64,000 bases of DNA from Nannobrachium achirus (GCA_963921795.1 OY997659.1:22549159-22613158), one strand, 5' to 3'. Positions 28,231 through 41,540 are shown, counted from the first letter of the stretch. The notes: generated by a model not told the origin, from the sequence alone. Program-made: numbers and translations.

Positions 28231-28722
28231 CCTGACTACTAATTGAAACCGAGGCCGAATTGGCCCGAATCGCGTGAAAGAGCCCTGACAGCACATGGTT
28301 GGTTCTACAGATTTTGCACGCAGATAGCTCAGATCTTTGCCTACGTTCTTAGCTAGGCCTCGACCCGAGCCGATATGCAGTTTTCCGGAACCGGTGCAAA
28401 AGGTTTGTAATCTCCATATGCGTCCTGACTACTAATTGAAGCCGAATTTCACACACAGATAGCTCAGAACGGTTACACCCTGCCACTCCGACATGTCTCC
28501 TTTCCGACATGTCTCCATTCTGACACTAACCCTATCTCTAACCTTTACCCTAAACTTAACCCCTATGGAAGTGTCGCCACTCCGAGAATAAGAAGTCAAT
28601 TTCGGAGTGGCGACATGTCGGAATAGAGAGCGACACCCGCTCAGACCTTTGCCTACGTTCTTAGCTAGGCCTTGACCCGACCCGATATGCGGTTTTCCGG
28701 AACCGGTGCAAAACGTTCGCAA
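28231..28722. repeat. Direct duplication, second copy split by an insertion
   Basis: Copy 1 (about 28231-28405) and copy 2 (about 28425-28722) share TCCTGACTACTAATTGAA, GATAGCTCAGA and an 80-bp block from TTTGCCTACGTTCTTAGC to CCGGAACCGGTGCAAAA. In copy 2 the text 28470-28638 interrupts the match and is flanked by GCTCAGAA / GCTCAGAC. Copy 1 preserves the empty site. Confidence 0.75.
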
Positions 28723-29567
28723 AAACAAGGAATAGATATAGGATGATAATGATTAGAATCTCCACCAACCTTTTATTTGAAACATTTTGTTGTGAGTGCA
28801 AAGTGTTTATTATGGAAGACCAGGAACAGAGGAGACACTCACTGCCTGTGACAGAAACATCTCACAGAATTAGCATGCTGAGTTCATCACCAGCATAGGC
28901 TTTATGCTAACCATACTACTTGTATAGAGGTAGTAGCACATTTTAAAATTCAGTGCAAGATACTGATCTCTGGGCCTGCAGGAGACAGAAACCCACTTAA
29001 GAGCCATTCTATAATTGCAAATATAGTCAGTGAGAAAATGATTTATTTTTCTGTGAGTTCCTATTTACACGTAAAAGAAAAGAAGCCTGATGGAAGGGAG
29101 GGTCACATTTTCTCCAGGGTTTTGTGATGTAAATCTCTATGGCGAAAGTCATCTGCAGAATAACTTACGTCTGAGTCATAGCATTGTTTGCACAAATTTA
29201 AGGAACCGGGAGACGGATGTTGAGATACCGAAGCGATTATTTGAATGATTGCAAGTGAAGGGTCATGCGTTTGTAATAAATACAAGCAGGATTCTAGGCT
29301 GCTTGAACTTTAAGGCAGTTTATGCAGAATCAGTTGTTAGCCTGTCAACACGGCCGCCCCGCTCTTGTATAATCGAAGTGCAGTTCCACAACGGAGGAGA
29401 AGGAAACCGTCAATACATGTACGTGACCAAGGTGCTAAGAAGTCACTCTCGCATCCACATCCGTTCTCTTAAGAAGACAAGTTTCTTAACTGTGGCCGAT
29501 ATAAACGGACCTTTATGGGTCCGTTCACTCTTGAACAACTTTTACACAGTGAAATTAAAACCGAGGA

Positions 29568-29880
<313 letters not shown>

Positions 29881-30185
29881 CTAAGTGCTTCTCCAGCCAG
29901 CAGACGGTGAATGATGGGTCTGACTGTGGCGGCCCGTACGACAGGAGACAACTGTTCCTGTCCCAGTGATAAAACACACCAGCAACCACCATGCTCACTG
30001 GCCGGAGGTACAGGGCGGCCTCCTTGGACTCATGGCTATTCCATTCCACCCAGAGGATGCACATGCACGTATGCACAGAAACACACACGCATGCATGCAT
30101 GTCACACACGCACAAGCAAGCTTGCAACGCACGCACACCATCGTGAAAAATACCTGCACATCGTTCAAACGTACATACTTGCATT

Positions 30186-30250
30186 CACACACACACACAC
30201 ACACACACACGCACGCATGCGTGCGCACACACACACACACACACACGCAT
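30186..30250 (+). repeat. (CA)n microsatellite with CGCA/TGCG core
   Basis: Two CA runs flank GCACGCATGCGTGC, a short palindrome. Confidence 0.93.
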
Positions 30251-31003
30251 GCACATAGTAAAAGAGTTTATGGGGGTACAGAGGTAGTAGTTTGTAGTTT
30301 GAAAGGCGCTTTGAGAGTCGCTAATGTCAGAGTTAGGCTAAACTAAAAAACATAGCCTTTAGTCAAAATACGCCCACAGATTGACTCTCACACGCAGACC
30401 CGAGCGTGCACGCGCACACACACACAAATTCCCAAACACACACACACCTGTTTGACGCCCGTGGCCATGTCTCTGCTGGCCCGGACACACCTGTACTGCA
30501 TGAGTCTGCTTGTGCTCAGACTGGGACAGTAGTTTAAGTGAGAAACCATCATGTTTGGCAGTGCATGACGGCATGTGCATGTGTGTGTGCGTGCAAGTGC
30601 GTGTCTGTGTGTATTAAAGAGAGAGAGAGAATGATCAGAGAAGTAAAAGTCTGTGTGTGCGCGTGAGTGCGAGATCGAGAGAGAAAGAGGGGGCGACAGC
30701 GAGAGACAAACACAGTGGATAACTGAGACAGACAGAGAAAGACATGGGGAGAATGTGTGCCATTTCTATTCCGTACAAAACTTTCGCCTTGAGGAAATTA
30801 CCTCTGCCATGCCAGAACAAAAGGATCTGCAAGCCACAGACAAACAGGCCAGCAGACAAACAGAGAAGCAGACAGCAGTCCAGACTGCTTGCTTCTGCAT
30901 GGGCACAAAACAACACGCCCGCTGCTTCCACAACAGCTCCTGTCCCACACGGACAGAACCGTGCCAAATGTTTGGGTCCCATGCCGATCAGAGTTGAGGA
31001 GAG

Positions 31004-31393
31004 TAGTGTTGAAAAATGTTCATCGACTACCCTTTTTCACTTAAGGAAACTAAATAAAAACACAAACTAAGCTATGATGACTAAAACTAAAATAGCAGAT
31101 CTAAAAGCTCAAGACGCGTTGCGCTGCGATGCGTCGTGTTGTGAGCTTGTAGGTCGGCTATTTTCAGCATGCAACCAAGTGTAAAATCTGCCGTTTTGAT
31201 GCCTTCAAAGCCCACCAAATTACATTTTTGTCGTCAAAATAAATTTTTGATTTTGTCGACTAGAATCTTATGATTATGATATTTAGTCAACTAAAATCTG
31301 TTGATATTTAGTCGACTAAAAGTAAAATATTGACTAAAATATGACTATTCAAAAGACTATGACTAAAACTAAATTCTAAACTGTCAAACACTG
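31004..31393. mobile_element. hAT-like element rich in TTTAGTCGACTAAAA, copy 2
   Basis: The right end TGTCAAACACTG is the inverse of a CAGTGTTTGACA hAT-type end, and the left TAGTGTTGAAAAATG is a weaker match. The palindromic module is at 31089-31165, then CAGCATGCAACCAAGTGTA and GACTAAAAC repeats as at 13371-13680. No target duplication was found. Confidence 0.65.
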
Positions 31394-34300
31394 GTGTATT
31401 AACACATTTGGTCAACAAGAGCATAAACCTTTAATGGATTTAAAAAAAAATACATTACCGATACCTATGTCATCAAAAAAACTCAAACAATGGCTGATAC
31501 ACTAGCCAAACCGGTGGGCTGTACTGCTCTAGTTTGGCTAAAGAGCCTCACAGACGAAACGCGATGTTGGATCCGATCAGATCTCGTGCCCGGGGGTTTA
31601 TCGGTGTTCATTTCAAACGACAGTCTTGAATTCGGGCCCGGTATATCCCGCTGTGCCAAGTGAAATATCTCAGACCATTACAAATGAGACCGACGTCTCG
31701 CGATTCTAGCCACCCACGATCTCGGGGGGGTGGTGCCATGAGAGACACGACTAGATGGTTCTCAACCTGTGGATCGGGACCCACAGGGGTACAAGATGTA
31801 CAGAAAGGGTGCCTTTAAGATGAAACCATGTTTACATACATATATTCTAAGGAAATGGGTTGTGATTTTATAATATTAAAATGACGAAATTAAACAAATA
31901 TATTCGCTATCTAACGTTCGCACATTGCTGACCATACTACTGTGTATAAGTGTATTTGCCCTTCAACTATAAAATATATATTGTTTTTTATGAGACATCC
32001 ATTGTAATTAGGCTATGCTCCCAAATCCATTTTATTACCTTCTGTTCGCATATGCAATGAGTCCCGCAGTGCTGCCAATCTGTTGAAGGTGAAAATCATG
32101 GAGGTTTTTTAGCGAGGTGAAACGCCATCAAAAGCCACCTCGAAGATGCAGGTTATTTATATGGAGCGTGTATCACATTATCTGCGGGGATGGGTGACAT
32201 AAAGTAGCCTACTGGAAATGTGCATCAAATGACAGTGCCGTCGAGCGCTGATCAGCTGCTTTTTTTCCTTTTCTTTTTTTGCGCAGCCTCTTAACAATTA
32301 AGGCACGCATGGTGCTTTCTTCAGTGGCAGTGCTACTAATTAAATATTAAAACGGCGAAATTAAACAAATATATTCGCTATAGTCTATAATAAAGAGTCT
32401 CTCTCTCTCTCCCTCTCTCTCTCTGTCTGTGCGATATTTGTAGCTAATAATGCAGTAGGCCTATTGATACTTTTACTTAAGTAAAGAATTGGAGTACTTT
32501 TTCCATCACTGCTCAAATTAACTGTTCATCAGCGTGAATGCTTTCAGGTGTGTATGTGTATCTGATCAATATAGGAAATTGCCCATTACATCCTGCATGA
32601 CATCAAAGCGACATGTTGTGTGAAGTCTTGTGAGCATGAAAGAGTTTGAACTTGAACATGTAGTGCGCTACATCGTGAAAAAAGTATTAAGAGTAGACCT
32701 AGGCTAGGCCTATAAAAGCCTTTTAAAATGTTATATCTTGCTCAAATTAATCATTACATCATTGCGCGAAACTATAGCACACGCGAGCCCATGGCATCTC
32801 ACCCCTGGTCAGATCAGTTCCAGGTGGTGGTCGCTGATACGGCGAAGCGCAAATCAGGCTTGTCACTCACACAACACAGCTGCTGACGGCACCGTGTTTT
32901 AGACTTTGGTTGGTGTTATTACTGTTATGTTGATATGATTGATCTGAACCAAGCTGGACCCAGTGGATTATGTAGTCTACATGGAAGCACGTTGGCTGTC
33001 TCAGCCTGTCTGTCACAGCAATGGATTAATTGGTAGAAGTTGGTGTTACATTCTTCTTTCGTGTATCATCGTCCTTTGCACACAAGTGATAACTGCGCCA
33101 TCATGACAAAACATTATAAAAACAAAGGTAGGTTGGTAGGCTAGTCTTCTAGGTACTGTGCGCACACTGGCCGCTGCTCACTTTATAGATATTATAATTA
33201 TATATTCAGTTATTTTTTTGGCAAGCGAGACGCGAGATGTGATGCGCATCCAGCAAGACACGGCTGAGAGTGTCGCATCTCCAATATCATTGATTTAATA
33301 AAATCCATTGCCTCATCCAAGCTTTCAACCAACTGTCCAAAAAGGAAAAGGCTTTTTGTGAGGTGATAGAACAGCATACACTGCCCTAGCCAAATCTGCG
33401 CAGCAAAAAAAAAAGAGAGAAAAAAGAACGCCCGAATCCACTCCTAAAATGCATCAACCAGCATTTTAACGGCAACCAGCCAGACATTAAACAGACATGA
33501 GCTTAATCAGCTAATAGCAATTATGAATGTCCAAACCTCGCCGTTGTGGGCGTGCAGTCGCAGAAAAAAAAAAGTTTAACCTCTCGCTTTTTTTTTTTAC
33601 TGTCCCACCACCTCATCCAAGCATATAGAATAGGGACAGGCCTAGGTTCCTCAATATCATTTAGCTGGGGACCCCCTGGAACTCATTTTAGGGAGAAAGT
33701 AAGCTAAAGTAAAAAGTAAGTAGGCTATAATAATAAAAGTGTAGGCTGTTCTATCAGAATAGCCTACACTCTGCGCAGCCTAAAAAAAGGGAGGAGCTGG
33801 CTTCATATCATCTGAAGCAATCCCGTGAGCTCATTCAGACGACAATAATTGTAAAGGATTCCTACCCGATGACCCGAGAATATCAAACTTTTTTGATATT
33901 ATCGTGAGTGCTCCCGACGAGTCCCGAGGTCATAAAAAAGCTAATTAACATAATCCGATCGTGTCGGGGTACTGTTCAAGCCCAAGACCGATTCCGGGGC
34001 CGACCAAACGATTTTCCCGGGGGGTCCTCCCGAAATCTGATCGGGGATCCTCGGCCCCGGGATCGGCTCAATGTGAACGGGGCTTAAAGCAACACAGCAG
34101 CTCTGTTTGGTATTATATTATGGGAGAGACAGACACAGAGGCAGACGTGCAGACAGACCATCTGACATTCTCTCCCTGCATATCTGATATACGACAGACA
34201 GACAAGACCCGCCGACCCAAGTCCCAAACCGAGTGCGGTGGCGGTTCAACCAAATGTCATCTGATGAGGCAGAGAGGCAAGTGGGAGGGGTAAACAAAGA

Positions 34301-34716
34301 CAAAACAAAGCAACGGGGAGAGAGAGAGCGAGGGGAAGAGAATTTCATAGCTTGTTGGTATTTTTTTTTTTTTTAATTCATGATTTATTTGTATTTTTAA
34401 ACCTGGAGAAAACAGTTGCGTGCATTAGCGCAAGATTAGATATGGATAAAGGAAATCATTAAATGGAAAACATTAAATTAACTTCTGAAAAGGCGTCTAA
34501 GCCTACACTAGTACACTAGCCTACTAGTAAAACTAGTGGAACCGCGATCTTGCCACACGTGAATAATTGTGGTTGTAAACAATAACACAGACAATATAAA
34601 TCCTTATTAGTCTAGTAGTGGGAAGAAGGGGTTATCATCATGGCCCCAAAAATAACTTTTAAATATCTTGCAATTAGCGACGAGTCTCTTACAAAATCGG
34701 CAAGAGTGCCTCTCAA
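31394..34716. other. Intergenic, old transposon debris, no gene
   Basis: A one-sided relic at about 31755 (GGTTCTCAACCTGTGGATCG) matches the CAGTGGTTC hAT family. The phrase GAAATTAAACAAATATATTC occurs at about 31886 and again near 32358, a direct repeat about 470 bp apart. GC-rich text at about 33960-34090 (CGGGGCCGACC, CCCCGGGATCGG) may be another element. No transposase motif was found. Confidence 0.5.
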
Positions 34717-34719
34717 TTA

Positions 34720-35045
34720 GCCCTATTCACGGCCCGCCCACTCAGCAAATTTCTCAGCAACTTCCTGGTGCTGACGTCAGCTTTGAAGGGTAAAATTACA
34801 CAGAAATTGCTGGACTTAAAGCCAATAAATCATTATTTCGAATGGTAAAGTGAATTATAACGCTTTGTGCCTTTTACTATCTTGTGTTCTTGATCATGCT
34901 AGCCGTATTTTATACTTCACTATTCGGAAATTGCATTAAATTTGCGATTTCTGTGTTAACTCTATGGGCTTTTAGCAGGGTTATACCTTTCAAAACGTGA
35001 CTTCAACAGCAGGAATTTGCTGAGTGGGCGGGCCGTGAATAGGGC
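34720..35045. mobile_element. MITE with long perfect inverted ends and TA target
   Basis: The first ~32 bases (GCCCTATTCACGGCCCGCCC ...) are repeated without mismatch in reverse at the right end (... GGGCGGGCCGTGAATAGGGC). TA lies immediately outside both ends (34718-34719, 35046-35047), as for Tc1/mariner-type insertion. It is 326 bp with no ORF. The perfect ends suggest recent activity. Confidence 0.85.
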
Positions 35046-35269
35046 TAATACATAATGCTAACCTCTCCATCGGCAGTAGTCAGTGGTGTGTTACTGTGTT
35101 CTAGAATTCCCCACACTCCCGCGCCCCCACCGTTGCGCTCAGGGTCACCGGGAAAACCGCGGCTGCGTTCTCACAGGTTGAGAACCACTGCCATAGGGGA
35201 CAAGGGAAGGAGGGAGGACGCAGGAGGAAAGGCAACGAGAACGGGAGAAAAGGAAACTCCTATTCTGTT

Positions 35270-35450
35270 CTGAAGCAGAGGGGGAGTGGAGGAGGGGAGG
35301 AGGGGAGGAGGGGGGGAGGGGTGGATGGGGGGAGGGTGACTGAGGGTGTCGGGACATCAAAGGGTAAGGGAATATGGGTTTGACCCCGGGAGACAAGGTC
35401 ACTGGGCCACGACCCCTGACATCTGTAAAGATACAGTTACTCCCAAGCAT

Positions 35451-35536
<86 letters not shown>

Positions 35537-35560
35537 GCACACACACACACACACATACAA
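35270..35560 (+). repeat. G-rich (GGAGGG)n tract and (CA)n microsatellite
   Basis: GGAGGGGAGG-type text at 35279-35340, then about 39 CA units from 35455. Confidence 0.93.
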
Positions 35561-35842
35561 CCGCGCACACACACGTATCTGCCTCTGTCAGTTGTTTCTG
35601 GCAGCTTTGTTGTCTGTATTTACAGTTTCCTGTCTCTCTCTCTCTCCCTCTCTCTCTCGCACTCTCTCTCTCTCACTCATATCTATCCTAATTAAACACA
35701 CAAATGTACGCGGCCTAAAAATAAACGCCTCTCTGTCTGCCAAGTGTGCACATGGCTGCACACAAACAAACACATTTACATTACATAGGGTTCAGATGTT
35801 AGATGTCACAACCCCAGCGTCCCTATTCTGGGTATGACATTC

Positions 35843-35922
35843 GGCGAAAACATCAGCCGATCTACAATCTCAACAACGCATTGCAACGCGACATGTTAAG
35901 ACTTCAGATCGGATATTTTCGA
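35843..35922. repeat. Palindromic module, decayed copy
   Basis: GCGAAAACATCAGCCGATCT is mirrored by AGATCGGATATTTTCGAGC. The inner stem ACAATCTCAACAACGC / GACATGTTAAGACTTC has lost pairing. Confidence 0.7.
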
Positions 35923-36189
35923 GCAAAAGCAAGAGGGGGCCTTGTAGTTTATAGCCCTTGGGAATCGGGTCAACTAAGTATAAGGGTTAAGTGTAAAAAG
36001 CACATCGCTGCCTCGCAGGCAAGAAGCTCCCAATTAATGTAACTGCAGAGAATGAATGGGGTTACAGTAGTCGTTGTGGACAATGCATCATGTCATCTGT
36101 GACATCCTAACAAGAAGCCCAGTGACCCTATCCAAGACTGACAAATATCATCAGGAAATACTTATTAGGAAATACCCAAGACCCTTTAC

Positions 36190-36339
36190 ACGTGGAGGGG
36201 AGGTAATATCAATGGTATCAAACACGCACGCACGCAACACGCACGCACACACGCACGGCACGCACTATCCTTCTAATATGTGTTATATCACTTCCTAGGT
36301 AGACAGCTGGGTCTACGTTATGTAACACACACACACACA

Positions 36340-36371
<32 letters not shown>

Positions 36372-36385
36372 CACACACATAATTA
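36190..36385 (+). repeat. CA/CGCA microsatellites
   Basis: Broken CGCA runs at 36220-36265 and CA/CGCA at 36326-36380. The text between 36386 and 36730 has no supported gene. Confidence 0.88.
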
Positions 36386-36732
36386 ATTATTTCTCGCCAA
36401 ATCATGAGCACATCTCTCGTAAACTCATACATAATCCTTTAATTCTTACCAGTATATGCCGATAGCCAGTAGCCGTTGTGAAATCCCCATCAGAATGTTG
36501 AGTTCTCAACCTCCCTAACCAGAAAAGGTTGGTCTCTGCATGATTGTGTGTGGCAATTTTATAGATCTGTCGATTAAATCAACTACTAACGTCAACAAAT
36601 TTACTGCCTAGTCGATACATTCGTATGACTATTAATCAACTAAGAATCTTTAAGTCGTGGACAGCACTGCATATCTTGCTGTATCACCATCTTGTTACAA
36701 GAGAGGCATTGGGGTTGTGTTGTAATTCAGCA

Positions 36733-37215
36733 GCGGTGGAAAATGTACTAAAAGATTTTACTTACGGTAAGTATCAATACTGCAATGTAAAATTCTCTGT
36801 TACAAGTAAAAGTCCATAATTCAAAGTGTTTTGACTAAAAGTACAAAAGTATTGCTATCAAAATGTACTTAAAGTACAAAAAGTAGAAAGTACTCATTAT
36901 GCAGAATGTCCCATTCAAATGTATAAAATGCATACAAATCTATGAAAAACATGATCTACAAGCTGACAATGCGTCTTGTAGATCGTCTATTTTCAAATGG
37001 CCAAAATGTATACAGTGCTGAAGTGTTTAATGTATGTTTTATAATAATAATCAAAATCTACAAATTAACAAATTAAACTTTCCAAATAATTGTAGTGCCG
37101 TAAAAGTTTGCCTCTGAGATGTAATGGAGTATAAGTCAAAGCTGAAAACTGGAAATGCAAGTGCATGTAAGTAGTACCTCAGAATTGTACTTAACTCTGA
37201 CATTTCAGAAATTAC
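36733..37215. mobile_element. hAT-like element (GTGGAAAATGTACT type) with short palindromic module
   Basis: It opens CAGCGGTGGAAAATGTACT and repeats AAGTAC / AAAAGTAC phrases. A short module, CATGATCTACAAGCTGACAA ... TTGTAGATCGTCTATTTTCA, lies at 36944-36995. The right end is not sharply defined. Confidence 0.6.
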
Positions 37216-37317
37216 TGAAAAAAGTCATAGACTGTTTTTAAATATAATGCTAATTAATTGCTTTTTTGGGAAATTAAAAACATGTAGCAAACACAGAATA
37301 AAAGGACCCATATTCTG

Positions 37318-37530
37318 GTGGGGGGGTGGGTGTGGCACCCGCTGGCCTGCTGGTCCAGGAGCATACCACTTAGGCAGTGCTACATAGGCATGGATGCCTG
37401 GCAGCGTCACAGGTTCAATTCCCGATCTGGACGACCTTTGCCGCGCGTCTCTCCCCATTTCCTGTCAGTCTACTGTCCTATCAATAATGGCATAAAAGCC
37501 CCAAAACAAATCTTAAAAAAAATATATATA
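37318..37530 (+). mobile_element. tRNA-derived SINE
   Basis: The body contains a box B-like GGTTCAATTCCC, then TCTCTCCCCATTTCCTGTCA and CTACTGTCCTATCAATAA with GGCATAAAAGCCCC and an A-rich tail. This 3' part is a common tail of fish SINEs, by recall. A (TA)n run follows at about 37522-37541. Confidence 0.75.
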
Positions 37531-37851
37531 TATATATATATTCTGGGGACCCCACTCTGAGGAACAGATCTAAACGGATTTACTCCGGAACAGGCCAAAT
37601 ATGAAAAGCAAATTCATTTTCATTTTCCATCCTGCGAGGCCTGGTTCTAACAGCCAGAGGTCTCATCTCATTTGTCAAGCCAGACACACAGTCATGGGGA
37701 ACGGCAGCGGACTAGCAACACATTATTATCTACCAACTTTACTAAAACACCTTGTCACTGCTCATGTTGTACGTGGTCTGAATGGCTCTAAAAAATAAAA
37801 AGAAAGCTCTGTTATTCAGCCTCTCTCTTGCTGATAAGAGACAATCTACAA

Positions 37852-38175
37852 CACTGGTTCCCAAACAGTGGGTCGGGACCCATTTGTGGGTCGTGTAGAC
37901 ATTTTTATTATTTGGTTGCGACTTGTGAGTAAATACCCTTATTGAACTTCCTACATTTTCTTTAGATTTTTTTAAGCACAAAAAAATTAAAATAAATCTA
38001 AAATCTTCATGAATTAAAAACTAACTAAAATAATGAAATGAATATATATATATATAAAAAACGAAGGGATTCCATTAGAAAACAAATGTTAAAGAAGTAG
38101 TGAAAATAGACAATCTACATGCTCACAATCACATGTTTCTTTTGGGTCTCGGGCTAAAATGTTTGGGAAACACAA
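37852..38175. mobile_element. hAT MITE (CAGTGGTTC family), decayed right end
   Basis: It opens CACTGGTTCCCAAACAGTGG and GGTCGGGACCCATTTGTGGG. Half of the palindromic module (GTGAAAATAGACAATCTACA) lies at about 38097-38135. The right end is degenerate (TTTGGGAAACACAA). Text to 38260 resembles the post-module flank of other elements. Confidence 0.65.
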
Positions 38176-38324
38176 CAAGCTACACGACACGCCGCACAGA
38201 TGTGCTATTTTTGACGACGACGTTTGGTGCAGACAGGAAAAAGCGGGCCAAGTAGGGGTTTAAGTCTTTTGGATAATTTATGGGACAGAAACGTCAACTC
38301 AACTCATCTACCAGAATATCTGTC

Positions 38325-38535
38325 CGTCCGAGTCATGTCTGCATGCTGACATCACTGATTCTACACAGTAACAATGCCCAACTGACATCAACCAAAGACC
38401 AACTGACATCACTGACTGACATCACAACAGTGCCCAAATTTGGAGATGACATCACAGACTGGCCTGGACACGGAACACCATATATAGCACTTTGGCACTC
38501 GCCCTCTCTCATATATGGGCATAAAAGAGTGCCAG
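38325..38535. repeat. Diverged relative of the 1-5010 array
   Basis: Repeated CTGACATCAC phrases end in CATATATGGGCATAAAAGAG, matching the vocabulary of the left-edge array. Confidence 0.6.
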
Positions 38536-38634
38536 CCAGACAGACGGATACCAGGGACGTGCTGGCCATTGGGAAAAGCGGGACAACTCCCGAACGGCCT
38601 GTTCATTCCCGGCTGGTCCAGGCCGGCCATTAGG

Positions 38635-38670
38635 AAAAAATCAAACCTCGGTTCGAAGTGGAGCGGTGAA

Positions 38671-38734
<64 letters not shown>

Positions 38735-38897
38735 TGCCTGCACAACAGCACCCCTCCTTTAACTTGTGTGGCCACTCAAGGTATTGCCAGGCTACAGACA
38801 TACCCAGCCAGCCAGCCAGCCACATAGCCAGCCAGCCAGCCACAGACATACCTGTCTATTGGGAGCGCTTTCACCGCTCCAAAAAATAAAAATAAAA
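38635..38897. mobile_element. MITE with GGAGCGGTGAA ends, copy 1, carrying (TG)n
   Basis: The left GAAGTGGAGCGGTGAATCTG and right GCTTTCACCGCTCC are inverted. About 31 TG units lie inside (38672-38732). Tandem CCAG/CACA units lie at 38805-38850. The reverse-oriented copy at about 45719-45965 shares the outer AACCTCGGTTCGAAG phrase and lacks the long TG run. Confidence 0.75.
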
Positions 38898-38950
38898 TGT
38901 CGGCCTTCGTTCCATTTTGGGGGCTGTGCGGCCAACAAAGTAAATTGTCA

Positions 38951-39176
38951 CTGTCGGGCAGAAACCTCGTAGCTCCAAGTTTCAAATTTATAATTTTTTC
39001 GCAAAGCAAAGCCTAAGCTTCTTCATCATACAAGACCGTTGCACAAAAGTAGTGAAAACAGCAGATATACAAGCACACAACGCCTCGCGGTGCGAGGCGT
39101 TGTGTGCTTGTAGATCGGCTGATGACTAAATACAAAACAAACGGTTTTGGACATATAAGGTTTCCACCCGACAACG
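38951..39176. mobile_element. Element with TGTCGGG..GAAACCT ends, copy 1
   Basis: The left GTCGGGCAGAAACCTCGTAG and right AAGGTTTCCACCCGACAACG are inverted. The copy near 44525-45243 is interrupted by another transposon, so this copy is the empty site. It carries the module at 39050-39120. Confidence 0.7.
39050..39120. repeat. Palindromic module with symmetric stem variant
   Basis: AGATATACAAGCACACAACG CCTCGC is mirrored by GCGAGG CGTTGTGTGCTTGTAGATC. The usual CTCAC/GTGAG step has become CACAC/GTGTG on both sides, so pairing is preserved. Confidence 0.9.
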
Positions 39177-39482
39177 ACGAAATATAACTAAAAAAAAAAA
39201 AAAATGAAGGCCTCTCCAACTCTTTTTCCCGGGCTGAATCAGTGGCCCAGCACGTCCCTGACGGATACAACGGGTATTGCACAACTGGACATCGTGCACC
39301 GGTCTGGGTTCTCCAACATTACTTCTATTCAATCCCTCATGGCACGCCCCCGTCCCCCGGGGCACAGGACTAGTAATCATTGTTGTTTTAACCAGCGGAG
39401 GTCATGGTGAGAAGGCTGCTGGGTGTGTGAGGTGAGTGAATTTAATCTACAGACAGTTCACACCCCTGTAATAGGCCTACTG

Positions 39483-39483
<1 letters not shown>

Positions 39484-39576
<93 letters not shown>

Positions 39577-39691
39577 TGCGTGCGTGTGTCTCCAGTCAGA
39601 AAGTCTTTGCTGTGTGGAGGAGAGTAAATGCTGAAAAGCCAAACTTCCTTCCTGTCTGAACGATAGCGCAGGCCAACGATAACACGCACAT

Positions 39692-39722
<31 letters not shown>

Positions 39723-39743
39723 CTCACACTCACACACGCGCAC

Positions 39744-39818
<75 letters not shown>

Positions 39819-39847
39819 ATACAGTACACACACATACATGCGCACAC

Positions 39848-39886
<39 letters not shown>

Positions 39887-39968
39887 CATTACTAGAGAAC
39901 AGTACATTCATATCGCATGGATGCAGTGAACTGTGTGTACGCACACATGTACGGTACATGCATGCACG

Positions 39969-40047
<79 letters not shown>
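39484..40047 (+). repeat. Run of four microsatellites
   Basis: (TG)n 39484-39572, (CGCA)n 39686-39722, (CA)n 39745-39816, (CAGA)n 39850-39886 and (CA)n 39970-40047. Confidence 0.95.
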
Positions 40048-40049
<2 letters not shown>

Positions 40050-40769
40050 GGCAGCATGGGAATAGTACAGTAACAGTACACACACTGCCATAACCCATCC
40101 CTTTGTAAGGAGAAATGGAGCATATTAAGGGACTGTAGCAGTATCTGTTGGCATCTGTATACAAATTAAGTCACATCCCTTCACATGGATAAGTTCTACG
40201 GCTGTGACATATGGGAATACAAATGTCAAAGTGCATTTTTACCTACCTACAAATACTGTTAATAAGATATATGTTGTGCTTTGTTATCATTATTTCTGGT
40301 TTAACCACTAAGCCCTGTTTAGAAAAAGCTAAAATATCAAACTATGCAACACATTGTGAGCTTGCTGTCTTCGCTATCTTTTTTGGTTATTTATTTGATA
40401 AAAAAACTAAGCGATGCCTGGTTGACTCTCCTTCTTCCATCATCCATGCTGGAAGCAATTTACAGGCTGCTGCAGGCTGTCAGAATGCAGTTTCGTTACA
40501 TAAATACACTCACATTTGACTAGGAAGGGTCAAATTTGACTCCTTTTCTCATAATCAATTTGAGAACACTGAACAACTCGGCATCTAAACCATGTCAATG
40601 CAACTCTGTGACATATGCATTTATAATATTTGTTCCGATTCTAGATAGCACACATGATGCACTCGTTGGCCTGGATCGCTGGATGTATGGAATAACAAGA
40701 CTGACTGAGAGTCTAACTAACTACAAATAGGTTAGCAGCCCCTTGAGGCTATGGTGAAAGGATGAAAGG

Positions 40770-40990
40770 AGTCCCGCACACTGTCTTCACTTACAAAAAC
40801 TTTAATAGGCAAGGTTTCGGTCTCTTCAGACCTTCATCAGGCATAAAGAAGCTGCTCGCATAAAGCCAGCTATATAACATGTGGGGGCCAATCAGATCCA
40901 CACACCACTCCGTTACCAAGGTGAGGGGCAGCCCTTACAGGTGCATTTTTGCCCATAGACAAAACGTATTCCTTACACCCAACCACAACA
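40770..40990. repeat. Dispersed-repeat-like segment with TTTCGGTCTCTTCAGACC
   Basis: The GCAAGGTTTCGGTCTCTTCA / GACCTTCATCAGGCATAAAG phrase is typical of an abundant fish dispersed repeat, by recall. There is only one copy here, so boundaries and class are unknown. Around it, 40050-41540 shows no gene. Confidence 0.45.
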
Positions 40991-41540
40991 AAGTGGTTTC
41001 CTGACTGATGATGCCGATTCCGATATCCGATCCTGATATCGGAGAATCATAAACATTTGCATTTTTGCATTACAGCCTATATGTGGTACAGTATGCTGCC
41101 TCGCATTGCCAGACAATATCACTGCGTGGATATTAAACTGTTTTTTCTCAGTGTTCTTTTTTTTCCCAATGTGTGGTTACAAAAAGATTGATAGATGTAT
41201 CTCTCCCTGCTCTTAAATGGTTGTCTGCTAATGTGCTGAGCAGGGAGTAATGCAGTATAAGCAGAGCCTTAACGCCAAGATCAAATATAATATTCACACT
41301 TGTATTTTCATTTTATAAATAAAATGTTCTTCTCAAGCTATTATTGGTCTCAATCTATTCGTGAGTTATCTGACTGATTCTAGTTGAGTGCATTTAACAA
41401 ATAAAATAAAAAGCCACCCAGAGGACATTCCATGGCAATAGAGCCAGTAGATTGCTTAGATATGATGTTTGGGACCCAAGTGGTGGTAGACGGATGGACG
41501 GATGGACGGGCCAACAGACCGACGCCACCATTCTATTTTA

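Noticed and set aside
31394..34716. An autonomous hAT transposase in the long gene-free stretch
   Set aside because: No ORF above about 110 codons and no conserved hAT motif was visible on either strand.
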